Assembly: GCA_030141605.1 (NCBI GenBank)
Contig: JAQGDQ010000179.1
Coordinates: 188,501-252,500 of the forward strand
Length of the DNA stretch: 64,000 nucleotides
Source of the DNA: Tubiluchus corallicola
Lineage: Eukaryota; Priapulida; Priapulimorpha; Priapulimorphida; Tubiluchidae
Direction: 5' to 3'
This document shows positions 25,501-39,267 of the stretch, in pieces. How positions within the stretch are numbered: the stretch's first letter is position 1; the number at the start of each line of letters is the position of its first letter. The notes beneath the pieces were generated by a model. That model made no database searches. It worked only from the letters and a program-made list of their open reading frames with translations, and had not been told where the DNA came from. The position numbers were made by a program, and so were the translations under genes.

Positions 25501-28480
25501 TCGTTATTGAATTGTTAACACATATTGAATTTTTTGCATTTGTGTACAGAAGAGAATAAATACTCAATATAAATGTTATTATCAGCATTATTTGCCACCA
25601 TGATCGTCATCATAAGCTCTCCGAGAAACTCGAGCTTTGAGCAGAAGTGGAAAATTTGAATATTACTTAACTGAAAACGCATCAAAAAAGTTAATGCATC
25701 GAAGTATAATCACGCGAAGTCAGCTTTCTATATCTTGTGAAGTCATTTTTTCTTCTTGGTTGCTGCTGAAGGCAGTAAGAAAATTATTGTTCATTTATCT
25801 GGTAAAAATTCAGTTTGTCGCAACCCGCTGCTCTGATTGTTTGAAGTTTACATTCATATTATTATTTTTCACACCCTACAGGCGTTTTCCCTTTACTTAC
25901 ATAAAATTTATCTCAAGTCCCGGGCACACTCGAAAAAATATCCAGAAAATTTAAGAATTGCACATAGTTTAGCGATACTTTGTCACATATCTCTTTACAG
26001 AAGATAAGAAACGACGTTTACCTTAGCAATAAGTGCGTGTGTAATTATATATTACGTGGCAAATGTTCTTTTATTTTTTCGTCATTAAAAAAGATAGAAT
26101 AAATTCCTTCATGAAAAGCACAATTATAATTATGTAATAAGAAAAAATATTTTTGTTTTCGTAATTATGTCTAAGAGCAAGAGCAAGAGAAAAAATATTT
26201 TTATTTATTTTTCTCAAGGCAGCTTTATTTTTTCATAGACGTGATTTGCTGTGTGAGGCAAAATGCGAGGAACTTTCAGTTTATAAGTAGTAACCATTTC
26301 ATTGTGGTCAGCAGGATTTCCTGACAGAAATCTGAGGGCTAAAAAGGGCTTTAAACCTACAGGTTACTCTAAGGGCAATTCTGGGATTTAATTTGAATTT
26401 TAAAAGCTGATCTAATCTCATTAAACACACAAGTATATTCTGCTTTAAAATGCCAAATGCTCTTTAATGGCGCAATTGAGAGCAACACTAGGTATAGCCG
26501 CTTTTATAATACCTACAATTCCATATAATTAGCTAAATTAAATAAGTGAAGTATTAAGATTGAATGATGACTTTTAATGTAACAGCGATTAACTACAATT
26601 GTAACTAAACGTACTGTTAAATTTTGAATTTTTAAGTTAATGATATTGTGTCAACGTAAATTGTATGGCGAAAGATACAGGATCTACCTGTAGATGGCGC
26701 CAAGTGGCCATTTTCATTCAATAGACGAAACACTGCCTAACTTTAATTAATTTGTATGTTGCTCTGTCCCTCTTCCAGAAGCTACTCGCGTGTCGTTGTT
26801 CTTATTACCACAAAATTCAAACAATGTTTTTAATACTTTCCTTAACGTAACATTAATATGCTATGTGTCACGATAAAGTTTCATGCAACACTTTTAAGAA
26901 TTTTTTCGATTTAGTAAATTTCAAATTTTAGATTTTATCATTTGGATATTGCATTTTAGTCAACATGCAACAATAGGTAAAAGCCACAAAACAGTATTTA
27001 AAGAAACAATTTTTATTAAAATCTATTAAAACATTAACAGTAGTACAGTATGTCTATAAATCATAATAGTCCATAATTAGAATACAAATGAACACATTAA
27101 TTGTAATATTTGTAAGTATAATAAAATGTATGTACATATATCACAATGATATCAGGCTTTCATCACATAAACGTTTTAATAAAAAATAAAAAATAGTAGT
27201 TTAAAATATATATTCTGCTACACTATCCTAAACGATTTAACAACTTATTAGTTAGACAAGGTAACAATAATATATACATGTGGCTGTTTATACCAAATCT
27301 ACTAAATACATAAAAAAGTAGTTTATAATTGCAATAATTACAGAAAGAGGACTGAATCTACATCAAAACATATGTTATATGTTACTAGCAATCTTAATTA
27401 TTATTTTGTTATTATAAGAGCCTGGCTAAAAATTATATCGACTGTGTGCGTATACAGTTCAAAAAGTTAGTCGATGTAGCTAATTAATATAATATCTATA
27501 AATATCTTTGCGTTTTGGTAGTTAGGTGTTACTGCGTAAATCGTTTCTAGATTACTAGTTTGTGTTACGTAATTTGTTAACTGAGTTAATGAGCTAAAAG
27601 AAAACCCGTAGTAGACTAAATACTTGCGATTATATAAAATTATAATGCTATGTTTATCCAAAAATTAACAGACAAAATTTGATAACTGTATATAATGTCA
27701 TTCTGTTCTATTAGTTTTGCGTTAGTATGCCAATCACTTGTTTATTTCTAGTTAATGTTACAATTTTTATTAGTTGAATTAATTAACTAAAAATGTAAAT
27801 TTTATACTAAATTATTACGATTGTACAGGCTTATAGTATTGTGTGTATTGTTAGTCGTTTAAAAGTTAGTCAGACAGTCAGACTTAAACAGATCTTTCTG
27901 TTTTGTTAATTTTGTGCTAGTATGTAAATTGCTTGTTTTTTTAGTTGATGGTACAATTATTTGTTAGCTGATTTTATTTACGTTTTAGAATTATAGTTCA
28001 ATATTAGTTTTTTGTATAATGCATAAGTTGCTTCCTAGACTGAGTTGTTAGCATAGCGCCACAAAAATAACACGTGAAAGAGTCTTGGAGTAAATGCAAT
28101 GATTAAGTTTGATTTTAAATTAGTTACCTTTAAGTTTAAATTATGTTACCAAGTAAATACTTTGTTGTTAAGGCTATACAGCTATCACAGTTTCTTTACT
28201 ATGTTAAAATTATTAGCAAATTAATTAACTCACTATTATAGAAAAGTTCATTAAATATTACCCATTTCTTAACTAATTATAAAAAACTCTTTACTAAATT
28301 GTTTTTCGGTTAAGCAATTACAGTCGAATTAATATTTTGTTATGCTAGCATAGAGTTCTGTTAGTTAAAACGCCATAAACTAATTTAAGACACATTTAAC
28401 AATTTGATGTCGTTATATTTAGTTTCATAAACAAAGTTATGTTACGTTGAAGTTAATTATGGCAAGGTATATGTAAATGT
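25501..28480. other. AT-rich intergenic block with degenerate internal repeat
   Basis: No gene is recognised. Within 27701-27980 two similar segments about 195 bases apart share TCTGTT, GTTAGTATG or GCTAGTATG, CTTGTTT and AGTTGA/TAGTTAATG in order, suggesting a decayed tandem repeat. The remainder holds short frames only. Confidence 0.5.
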
Positions 28481-28690
28481 GGTATTGGTATTGGTATCGG
28501 TATCGGTATCGGTATCAGTGCCGGTATCGGTATCGGTATCGGTGCCGGTGCCGGTATCGGTATCGGTATCGGTATCGGTATCGGTATCGGTATCGGTATC
28601 GGTATCGGTATCGGTATCGGTATCGGTATCGGTATCGGTATCGGTATCGGTATCGGTATCGGTATCGGTATCAGTATCAGTATCAGTATT
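28481..28690. repeat. (GGTATC)n hexanucleotide repeat
   Basis: Roughly 35 hexamer units, pure GGTATC in the middle (about 28555-28670) with GGTGCC, GGTATT and AGTATC variants at both edges. The pattern of degenerate edges and clean core is typical of microsatellite growth. Frames through it (Asp-Thr or Val-Ser dipeptides) are artefacts. Confidence 0.95.
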
Positions 28691-29339
28691 AGTATTAGTT
28701 TTAGTGTTAGTGTTAGTATTTGTATTACGTACGCTTGATGACAACGATCTACAACGCAACTTCAGTTTGTCCTTGTTAACAATGTCTCAGATGAAAGATA
28801 ACATGCACTTCCAGAACTAAAGCTACAAATAAATCTTATTAAAAAAGCTGCAGTTATTAACTTACAAATCAGATGTATTATAATCGGTCTAACTGCGCTA
28901 GGGCGCTCTTCTTAATCACATTGAAAATACTCTATATGGTAATAATTAGTTATGCTTTAGATTACTTAATTAGCTACATTGATAGTGCTCTTACATATGG
29001 TAGTCGCTTTTTCGCAAGTTTACTTTATGTGTTAAAAACGAATGGGTTGCATTAGTAATTCGTTTATGAAAAATTAAAACGCCTAATTATGCCAGAATAG
29101 GCCTGAAGTTCTTTGGTTAATTGTCGAATGAAACGTTTTGGCAAAATATTACATTATCTGCTATTATAATTATTATAAAATATTATACATCAAAATATCA
29201 AAATAAACATTAAAAAAATCAACAACAATCACGTCTTACATCATTTTAAGGCTTGTTAATAAAAATAACAATACGAGGAATTCGTAAACAACACAACGTG
29301 ACTTAACAGTAATAAGTTTACTATTCTGTAGTTAATTGT

Positions 29340-31895
29340 TTAATGCATATATCCACTATAACCAGATAACCTACGACCATAACCACCATAGCTGCTTCCA
29401 TAACCACCGTAACCACCTTGGCTTCCACCATAACCGCCATGACTTCCACCGTAACCACCACTGCTTCCACCATAGCCACCGTAACCATTGTGGCCATGAC
29501 CTTTGTGGTAATAACCGGTTATAATTGGTAGGATTGGTGTAAAACTGCCGTATCCGTAAACTTTGTAGGGCTTGTAATACGAGTAACCGTTTTTGTAAGC
29601 GTAGCGTTGACCTTTGTTATAAACTTGCTTAGCATTTGTGTAGTCATGATTATCATATAATCCACGGTACCTAAAATGAAAATAGCATTAAATTTTGGAC
29701 TTCTTTCACTGCTACTGTTGCTACTGTTTTACTAACACAGTGTCTACGTTAGTAAAACAGCTCATAGACTACATATGAAATAAACTGCACGCCTGAAGTG
29801 TGTTAGTGTAGCTGCTCGGAAAGCAGAAGGTCTTTGTTTCGAGTCCCAGCCGAAGTACAGAATTTTTCAGAAGCACTTAATTAAATCTGAAGACATAAAT
29901 TTGCACTGTTAGAGCGTAAATATTTATTAAACTAATGTTTTCTCAAGCAAGTTCAACTTCGTGTAATTCAAGTCCACGTAATTCAAACAAGCACTGAATA
30001 CTTTTGAAAGAACGAAAACATGAAACATTGGGTTCAAGTCCCAATAGAGATGCAAAAATGCTTTAGACATTTTGACATTCTAATGATTGGATTGAAAACC
30101 CATTTTTCATACAGCAAACTCAAAAAACCCGATAAAATAACATACTAGTAAACGTCCTAGTAGGCTCTTTTGTTTATTGGGAGTAGTTACTGTTGGTCAA
30201 TATTACGGTTTGGAACTTCATAAGCTTGTTTGTATAAGAAAAGACGATATTGTAGAAAAGATGGCACCATTGAGCACCAAGTAGTAAGAATATCCAATAT
30301 TTCCACAACTGAGCTAGATTGCTTTGTAGTATTACAATGAACGTACGCATTCGTAATGAAATTAGCTGGCCCAAGTTCAACATTAATATTTCAAGTTTCA
30401 ATATTTAAAAAATCTATCATTGGGTGTAGGGCAGGTAATTTCATTTCACTGATTAAAGGTTTCACGTTACTGTGGCTACGCGGCTCTCATTGATTGCGTG
30501 CTACTATCACAAAAATTCAAATTGAGTTTAGAGGCAAATGGGAGAACGAGCAACCTGATACCACAAAATCCCGGGTTCAAATGCTGATTGACTCACGTTA
30601 GGCTAATTGTTGATCCTGCTGCTAAAAAATCTAAAAAAATCTACATACGCATTTGTGTAGGTGTTTCTTAAACGATTGCCGTTGCCATAGCCGTTATGAC
30701 CGTACAGTTTGCCTAGCAAGTGTTTCCCTCGCTGATAGGCACCTCCATATTTTTTGCCTCCATTGTGTCCGTATCCGTAGCCGCTATAGGACAGAGTGCC
30801 GGCATTTTTTGCAAAAGCTGGATCTCCGTATTCAATCGCGAAAGAACATATCTATGTAAAACAAGTATTGTGCGAAAAGCAAAAGTTAATATTTGTATTT
30901 TTGCGAGATGTAAATTGTATATAAAGTAAACAAACATAATTGTTGGCGCGCAAATATTAGTATTATTAATAAGCAAAAATAATATAATACAACTTGCTTG
31001 GACCAAACCAAACCAACGCGTTTTTAATAATTGATATGGCCAAAATTAATGTTCAATTTTGTAATATCTCATATTTATACAGACCTTGCGAAGACCCCAT
31101 GTATGACACTTGAAGACTGTATTGTACAAAATGCAACTAGTTTTCCTACGCTACGCTAAAGCCTGAGAAGATAGGCTACATACATTGAGTATGGTTAAAA
31201 ACTGTTAGGCCTACCCATTTAGTAATAGTAATCATGTAAATTATAATTTTCTTTCTCTAATAACTAGTTTTTTCTCCAAAACATACCATAATTTATAATA
31301 ATTTATTAAATATTTTAATGCATTTTACATGATGATCAAATGCATTTTACAAAAGATTTACAAAAATAAAAGATCATCAAAATCACTAAAAAATTATTTG
31401 GTAAGATATCTAAACCTGTGGCACATTAATTGATTAAACGTAAATTGAATATGACAAAAAAGGAAAAATCATTAAAACATTTTAGTAAAATAATAAAGGC
31501 AATGCCCGAAACGCTCATAAGCGCATAAAGTGCAAGATAATCTTAACTACAAAAAACTTCATCAAAATATGGTATCATATATATATGTATTGTAATATAG
31601 TACATAGTATTATATAGTAAAATATAGTGTGATATATGTAATGCCCACCGAAGAAATCAAAACGATTTTTTAAACGATGCATTATACATGGTGTTCATCA
31701 ACCATATAGACCGACTAACATGCAATGTGCACTGAGTACTAGTGACTATAAGAATTGTCACCAATGTAGAATGTTCATAAATTGAAAACGCCAAATTTCA
31801 ATGATTAATTATAACTAACTTATCAATAAATTTTGATAAAGAAAATTTTCACTTACCGAACACATAAGGCAGATGACTGGTGTTAGCAAACGCAT
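29340..31895 (-). CDS. Secreted Gly/Tyr-rich structural (cuticle-like) protein, gene C
   Basis: Exons 31895-31857, 30851-30649 and 29670-29340 on the minus strand join in phase (0, 2) to 190 aa. The signal peptide MRLLTPVICLMCSICSFA is interrupted after residue 13. The mature part starts IEYGDPAFAKNAG, has two related segments around intron 2 (RLRNTYTNA and DNHDYTNAKQVYNKG), a Lys/Tyr-rich middle (YKPYKVYGYG), and ends in GGYGGS repeats and SGYSGYMH. It has no chitin-binding R&R consensus that I can see. The architecture (signal-peptide intron phase 0, second intron phase 2, GY repeats) matches genes A and B at 47-58 kb, so I infer a shared family of extracellular or cuticular structural proteins. 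Confidence 0.8.
29795..29875 (+). mobile_element. tRNA-like SINE copy
   Basis: GTGTAGCTGCTCGGAAAGCAG is followed by the B-box-like GTTTCGAGTCCC, then GTACAGAATTTTTCAGA, a tail resembling those of the copies at 4.8 and 44.9 kb. It lies in intron 2 of the gene C locus. Confidence 0.5.
30535..30610 (+). mobile_element. Possible tRNA-like SINE remnant
   Basis: It contains CCCGGGTTCAAATGC (B-box-like) downstream of GAGAACGAGCAACCTG. It lies in intron 2 of gene C close to exon 2. Confidence 0.35.
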
Positions 31896-32615
31896 TTTGC
31901 CTGTAATTTAAAATTTAGTGCACTTAGTAAATCTGCTTGATGTAAAATTAACACTGCAACAGCTAAAAATTCTCTGAGTTTCGTATGATTAGAACTCAGT
32001 GTAACTGAATTCTAAATCTTACTAATTTGCACCAAAGTTGCAGTTGTAACAGCAGCTAAATTCGCCACAAAAAACGATAAACGTGCATCTCGCTATTAAA
32101 CGAAAGCTTGTCATTATTGTGCTAAATATAGTAAACAATAAATTTAACATTCGAACAAAACAAAAATGAAACAGAAAATAGAAAATGAAAAAATACTTGA
32201 AATGAATCCAAGCCGATCCTAAGCGTTTTTATAAGTGTATAAAATATTTAAGATACAAATTCAGTAAAAACAAAAAAGTATAAACAACGGAGCTGAGCAT
32301 TTGAATAAAAGACTAATGAATTTTGAGTAGTATTTTAAGAAAAGTCGAGGAACAATGTGTGCACTGCGCGCAAGGAACTTAGCGCGATTATATATCTCCT
32401 TTCTTAATGTTAATATCAGTAATTAATTAATCCACAATAAATCATAAACCTTATTAATAAAATAATGTAATATAGTCGACTCTTATATACACAAATGATT
32501 TTAAAGTTTAAAGTTCAAAGAAAATCCACTAACAACCACATAATTAAATTTTAATTAACTAAAATAATTTCTAATGCCAATAAATCAACAAAATACTGTT
32601 AATATGTTGGCTTAC

Positions 32616-32698
32616 TTTTGCGTCTGACGTCTAACGTATTCCTTCCTGATCACGAGCTAAATGGCTGCCATGATCTTCACTCGCATCACTTTTATATA
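32616..32698 (-). promoter_or_regulatory. TATA promoter and non-coding first exon of gene C
   Basis: The TATA box TATATAAAAG occupies 32698-32689 on the minus strand. About 30 bases on, an untranslated exon (about 32662-32616) ends in CAAAA before the donor GTAAGC. The coding exon 1 has its own acceptor (AATTACAG at about 31901) eight bases before the ATG region, consistent with a ~0.7-kb 5' UTR intron. Confidence 0.7.
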
Positions 32699-35660
32699 AA
32701 TTTTCTTTATTGATGACCCTTTTTATTATTCTCTAGCTTCATTATAATTATAAGAGTGATAAAAGTGTGAAACTTGATATCAGTTCACAATGACCGGCGG
32801 TCAGTGGGTCAGTAGATGATACTACCCGGCGCATCCTTTCACATAATTGATGTTTATACCTTTATAATTTTATTTGTGATCACGTGTTTTCTGAAAACTG
32901 CAGTAAAGTGAAAGTCAGGGCAAATGAATCTTGTTAATTGACTTTGAATTCAAGTTAATTTTTAACGAAGTCTTCACATGCAGTTAGAATAACGTTACTT
33001 GTCTTTTCTCATTTTGTGATTTTTATTTCTTTATTTACAAAACTCGCAGTAAACTAACTTAAAAACATAAAACGAAATTTTTTGTAGACGACTCATCTAA
33101 AATCAGATATATTATTAAAATCTTGGAAACTATGGTTAATGTCTCTTTTCCAAGTAGATTTATTAGTTTTAGTCAGACACGTGATAATGCATGACAGTAA
33201 TGTAAAACAAGTAGAAAGAGTTTTAATTACTGGTTAGAAATTACACAAACACGATATTCTCTGCATTAGTCTGCAAACACTTAATACAGTGATCACAACA
33301 TTTCTACAACAATATTATATTTCTTGTATTTTTGAATCTTTAATAATTGAGACGGTATTGTTCATAGCTGATATTAATGATGAACTTTCAGGTTTTTTTT
33401 TGCAAAGCAGAAATCGCTCTGTTAGGCTTAAGTAAATAATGTGTCGCAAAGCGTTAATTAATTTGTTACAAACGAGCCATAGGTCCCTCTACCTTCACCT
33501 TTTTGCATAAATGGCTTATGCCTTCAGATAGCGCCGTTTTGTTGATTACACGTGAAAACGAAAGTGAAAGTGAAATTCTTTAGACGTCACATGACGCGTT
33601 TATGACCAAGCGACAGTGACACTGCGACCTGCGGTTGACAGTGTCGTGATTTGACGTTTGGATGTTCAAGCGAAGTTTACTGATATTGTGAATGTAGGTC
33701 GCCATAACACCAGCACGAACAGCTTATGTTATTTCTTTGTTTATTGCATTATTATAAATGAATAGCCAGAAATGCCATAGCCTTAGGCAAAGGAGCAGAG
33801 AAAGCCTTTTACTTTTCAAATCGTACCATTCGAAAAATTTACAACTATATGATACATACGGAGAAAACTTAGACAAGACTAAATTTCAAAACTAAAAAAG
33901 GAATTGTATAAACGTACTTATGTGTGTATGACTACCTGAGTCGCTGTAAATATCAGCATTTATAATCAAAATCAGGTCCAGCTTCAAATCTGAAATTTTT
34001 TAAAAACTATGTCTATGCCAACTAACTATATAATTCGTATGCATTTTAGCCAAGAATTATGGCCTAAATTTCAGTTGATATACTAGAAACTATAACATAT
34101 AGACTATAGAACTTGGATTAAACAGAAGTAAAAAAAGAATCAAAGTTGAATAGTAGAGGCAATATTCAATAGGTAATAGCAGGCAAGGTGAAATGAAAAA
34201 GCGGCATTTTCTGAAAAGAATGAGGAAAAAATAAACAAACCAAAGCAACACGGCGCTTCTAATTTTCCTTCGCGGTAAATTTTAGTGGTACTAAACTAAA
34301 CAATTTGCAAAATTTTCAGCGTGACAGTATTATTCAGACCTTCTTAATTTAGTATTGCTTTCATACGTTTATGTCTCTGATCTTGTATTATGTCTTGATA
34401 CTGTATGAACTATAATTCGCCGTTGATACATCTCTACTAAGTTATATAGTAAATTTCTGAATCTGAAAAATCAGATGACTCTTTGTGGTGCAATGATTAG
34501 TATAGTTGCCCGTGGGAAGAAGAAGGTCTTGGGTCGAGCCCCATTCTCGTAATAAAATAAAAAAGTACAAAAATTTTCGGACTTTCTAAAGTAGTATTAC
34601 GTTTATACGATTTTCTTTAATAAATAATGTTTCCAGTTTTTGAGATGTCGGTACATTTTTTTGTACCTTTTCATTTTTCTCTTGCTCCAAAAAGGGTGCT
34701 GTTGATGCTGCCTTGTCACTGTCGCTGTCATAGTCATTGTCATTGTTATCAACTGCCTGGAATTAAGCATCAATTCTGAAAAATAAGGATGGCTTATAAC
34801 AACAATCTTCTATATCTGAATGTCAGGTGCGCCAATAATCATAATAACAAGAAACCGCTAGTGACTCAATCAGACGTTAAAAAATGAACTCTCTCAGCAT
34901 CTTGTTTCTTTAAATTGTAACTGTGTCACCTAAATAATGAACGAAAATTTTGTCTCTTTTATGATATAATTAGCAATTCCAATAAGCTCTTGCACCTTGC
35001 CTGCTGTTACCTTAACTGTTTTTATACACCTCAACACGCTCGAAACTGAAAACCAGCAATCAAAGACAGGGTCAACTTAAATGTAGGTGGTTGTGAGAGG
35101 AGCAGAACCTAACTCTTTATTAAACTATTCTTCTAAGTTGAGGCACTGGATCGGCAGAGGTGCCTTAGCCACGTTCGCCTAAAGACAAAAGGCTGCATCT
35201 GTTGACTAAAAACTTAATAATCAATAATTATAAGTAATCCGTGAAAAATGATTGATGATTGAACAAACGTCTTTGATAATTTTAAATCCGGTTTTCTTTT
35301 ATTCTGATGTTCATATAGACAAATTTATCTTGGACTGTCTCTGCATCGAGAATACGGGATTTTAATCTGTGAGAAAATGCGGTTTTTTCAGATTTTATGA
35401 GCATGGCCCGTCACCGTTCTAAAGCATAAAAATGCCTGGGCAGTCGTTTGTCATGGGTCAGGGCCAGCAATAAGACAGCAGTGTGTCACCATGTAGTAAA
35501 ATGTAGCGTTTTAAAGTCTCGCCGCGAAGAAGAAACACAGTTACCTGACAGTTAAACATTTGCACCTGGAGCAACTGTCAACGGGGGTCATTATGTAACG
35601 TCAGCAGAAGCTGCAGTGGGTGATGTGAGTCCGAGGAATTTGTTTCAAGGTTGTGGAAGA
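32699..35660. other. Intergenic between divergent gene C and cuticle copy 1
   Basis: No gene is recognised. It contains one tRNA-like SINE (34478-34560) and otherwise AT-rich sequence. The two flanking promoters point away from each other across this ~3-kb spacer. Confidence 0.6.
34478..34560 (+). mobile_element. tRNA-like SINE copy
   Basis: GTGGTGCAATGATTAGTATAG resembles a tRNA A-box arm, and GGGTCGAGCCCC at about 34530-34541 a B box, followed by AATAAAATAAAAAAG. The B-box stem pairs, but no full cloverleaf with acceptor stem is apparent. Confidence 0.5.
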
Positions 35661-35663
35661 GCG

Positions 35664-35749
35664 TATAAAAGGGGATACCTTCTCCAAGATAAGCCACTCG
35701 AGAAGCACACCTCCAGACCGGCAGTAATCGAGCAGTGATCGCCTTACAA
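35664..35749 (+). promoter_or_regulatory. TATA promoter and non-coding first exon of cuticle copy 1
   Basis: TATAAAAG at 35664-35671 precedes an untranslated exon (about 35695-35749) ending at a strong donor GTAAGT at 35750. The coding exon begins at an acceptor ending at 36162. Confidence 0.75.
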
Positions 35750-36167
35750 GTAAGTTTGAAAAACGTTTTTTTATATAGATTTTCAATTTCTTGTCTATTC
35801 GACCAATTTGCATTTGAATAATAATAAATTTAGTGTACGCTTGTCCGAGGTAAAAATTCTGTCTGTCGTTCTTAATTATGTATAATTTCAGCCTGAGGTG
35901 ACATTTGAATTAATTTGTAATTGAAATTTTAACTGTTTTATGCTTGCTTGTTAATTGATCTACTGTAATGTATTGTAGGAAAAATGTATTACAAACGTGG
36001 AAACACAATACATTTTGGAAATATGTATTGAATTCGGCTATGTACGTTGTATGTACTGCACATTATTGTGGCATTTTGTGAAATAGATAAACTTAAACTT
36101 AAACTTAATTAAAAATTACACTGCTTTTAAATTTGTATATTTTAATTAATTGACTAACATAGGCACT

Positions 36168-37065
36168 ATGAAGATTCTCATTATCGCTGCTTTGGTGGGC
36201 GTCGCCCTGGGACGTGACTACACACCTGGACCAGCCTATCACACGACGCAGGTTCTCGGACCCTTTGCCAATGCCCGAGTAGCAGGAGCCGGACAGAGGA
36301 GTGCTAGTAGCAGCTACGTGCGGGAAGGTAGTGCTGCCGGTGCTGATTATGCTCGTGATGAAGCTCAAGCTGCTGAGACGGCTGCAAAAGCAAGAGGATA
36401 CGACTATGCTATCAGGTAAAAGCTTGCAGTCCATCAATTAAATTTACAATTTCTAGTTATTTATTTAAGTGACTGACACACAACAAAGTTTAATACTGCG
36501 TTCATGATACCAAGTTGCTGGAAACAATGTCTGAAAACTGGAGTGAGAAATTATAGCAACATTTTTAGTTTGTTTAAGAAATTAGTTACGCACCTTTTTA
36601 ATTTGTATAATTAAAACGTTATGGTAAGTAGGGTTAAAATTTTTATTTTCTCTTCAGTAGGGCTTTAATTAAAGTATAAAACTATAATGCATGGGCAGTG
36701 CAGTCATTCTTTTGTTTAATTTTTGATTTCACGGATACACGATGCTCTGAAAATTGCACTTAATAGCAACGTCTAAGTTTTGGTTAGTATTCAACTCTTC
36801 TATGACAGTAAATTGAAACTAGTTTCATGTTTCTATCGCTTTTTGCAGGAGAGGATTCAGTTATTATCAGCCAAATCTCTTGTACGCCTATTCATTTGAG
36901 CGACCTCTCATCGGCACACGAGATCTGGAGTATTACATTCCCAACATTGACACCAACATTGGACTGGCTCCAGTTGCTGTACACGATGTGGTGTATCCCG
37001 GGCTGCCCAACATTGATATTCAACCTAACATCAGAGAAATCCATGGAGACCGGTCTGCCTATTAA
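36168..37065 (+). CDS. Secreted cuticle-like protein, copy 1 of an inverted pair
   Basis: Coding exons 36168-36415 and 36849-37065 join in phase 2 to 154 aa. The ATG follows an acceptor (ACATAG) by five bases. Signal peptide MKILIIAALVGVALG is followed by RDYTPGPAYHTTQVLGPF, an Ala/Ser-rich stretch (SAAGADYARDEAQAAETAAK), then RGFSYYQPNLLYAYSFERP and a Pro/Ile/Asn/Asp-rich end (NIDTNIGL, GLPNIDIQPN). No chitin-binding domain is visible; length and secretion fit low-complexity insect cuticle proteins, but this assignment is inferred. A tail-to-tail paralogue lies at 40871-41846 with an identical last exon. A polyadenylation signal AATAAA occurs at 37320-37325, about 255 bases after the stop. 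Confidence 0.82.
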
Positions 37066-37319
37066 ACAGCTAAAGTAATGTTTGCAAGGCTAGGAGGGTG
37101 GCTGACTGAGCGTAACTTATATATTTGGACAAGATATATGGACACGATTTCTGACTATGAGAAAGATTTTTTAATATTTTACTAACCAAAGGCCTATAAA
37201 TATCACACTTGTAATAAGTTATTTTTGTTGGTTCTGTCCAGTTGTAATCTGTTGTGTACTGCATCGTGTATAAAGAATGTGCTGTATTTATCGAGTCATT
37301 TTTTGTATAATTTTTATGC

Positions 37320-37325
37320 AATAAA
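37320..37325 (+). terminator. Polyadenylation signal of cuticle copy 1
   Basis: AATAAA follows TTTTTATGC about 255 bases past the stop codon. The 3' UTR segment CCAAAGGCCTATAAATATC before it is shared with the inverted copy. Confidence 0.6.
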
Positions 37326-37747
37326 CAAAATTTGTTTTTGTGAAAAATTACTGTATACTGTGGTTAATTTAAGTCATCTAATTTGCTAAAAACAAAAACA
37401 AGCTGAAATGTCCTTAGTACAGTGGCCATCATAGAGAGAATCTGAATTTAGATTACGAATACAGACAGAATTTAAAACCTAATATATCCAAGTTACAAAG
37501 CGGGTACGTTTAAATTAAAGTGTTATAGTAGGAGTATTGTAACGAATTTATCCTTCGTTCAAGCTGCATGTTAATTTTTGGCAAATAGTATTAAACTTTT
37601 TAAAATACTAGCAAAAATAAAACAGCTGTCGCAAATTTTTCATTTAATGTTTTACGACCTTAACTAGAGGTCAGACATGGCTACAGACAACATACACCAT
37701 GAGAACATTGGATTAAAATGTTTTCATAAGTATGTTTTCATAAGTAA

Positions 37748-37830
37748 GACGTAGTGACAACACGCTCTTGTTTTACTACCCGTGCAGTTCGAGTCCCTAG
37801 TTCAAGACACTGCTTCACAATTTTGTGACC
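37748..37830 (+). mobile_element. tRNA-like SINE remnant
   Basis: GTAGTGACAACACGCTC is followed by the B-box-like GCAGTTCGAGTCCCTAG at about 37784-37800. It lies between the inverted cuticle copies. Confidence 0.45.
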
Positions 37831-38616
37831 CAGTCAAGTACTGACGTCCGAGTCCGAATCTAACGCAACTTGGAACTTGTTCAGACTCGAGTCTGCTTCT
37901 GAAACTCGAGTAGTACAACACTTGACTAAAGAAACTGGTCAAAAAGTTTATAGCCTCACATTTTCACGAAAGCATAAATCTATCAAAACGAAACGTATCA
38001 TATTAAAGAAAACTCTGGCTACTTGCAGGGGTTACTGCTTTTTTAAAACTAGTCTACCAGTTCGCAGCTTTGAAAGTTGTTTACATTCTTCAAAGCCAAG
38101 AAAATTAAACTTACAGTTTCAGTCTGCTCTCTGCTCATCTGAATGACTTGCTTGTGTCCAAAGCTGAAAAACACAAAAGAATATGTGATAGTAATGTCAC
38201 TGAACTACCCTGATTTTTTGGGGAACAACCTTCTAATTTCAAGAAAGTATCCTGCCACTAAAGACATAATTGGAATAACTTCAGCTTCAAGAAAACTAAG
38301 TGTAAAAGGCGACCATTTAACATACAAAAAAAGTTTCCCATCAAAGTGCTGGAGCAGTTGCACAGATATGATATCCAGGGGCAGTTTTAAGGAAAGGATA
38401 TCACCTGTTTAGATGTCCAAAGCTTGAAATTCAGCTTCAAGAAAAACTGCAGTCTGAAATGCCGCCAAACAGGGCGCCACTCCTGATTTGGAAGGTTTAC
38501 GTCTCTACACATGGCCGTTGGGTCACTTGACCTCCTCCGCCCTCTAGCCGTTGGCTGCTTGCGCAGCTCCTCCGCTTAATGTCGAGATACAGTGTTCGCA
38601 TCCCGGGGCCCAATAC

Positions 38617-38798
<182 letters not shown>

Positions 38799-39267
38799 TT
38801 AGATGCACAACATGTAAAATTGGTAAAGACATAGATTCAAATTAATTAAAAACATTTAAAATTATGAACATGCAGTTTATAATAATTGGATTACGAATGC
38901 TTTTGTGCTAATTTGCTATCTTGTGAGCGAAGCCGAAGATTCTTGATCACTATTTGATTACTATTCAGTCCCAGGGTTACTGTTTTCTTTGAGGTGTTGT
39001 TGACAGTTGATCAATAAACTATAAACTATGTAATGGCTGCCTGCCCCAAGTTTTTTTACATCCAAAAGGCATGACAGTGTTACAGCATTTTGCATTAGAT
39101 GCGAAACACAGGCAAGCGAGAGTGACTGTGAAAGTAAACAAACAAAATAAGCACAGCTGCTATATGTACATTTCATTAATAGGCAGAAAAGCATTAAAAT
39201 GATTAGAAGTCGCAGAGACACTGAGACACTCGATTATTGAATATTATTTTGGTTAGTGAGAAAATTA

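Noticed and set aside
28457-28820. Open frames of 71-113 codons encoding Asp-Thr, Val-Ser or Tyr-Arg/Trp dipeptides
   Set aside because: They are the GGTATC hexanucleotide repeat read in different frames; no splice sites or non-repeat domain.
37877-38412. Two consecutive 89-codon frames on the plus strand
   Set aside because: No recognisable domain, no signal peptide or splice context, and located in repeat-rich spacer; I could not support a gene.
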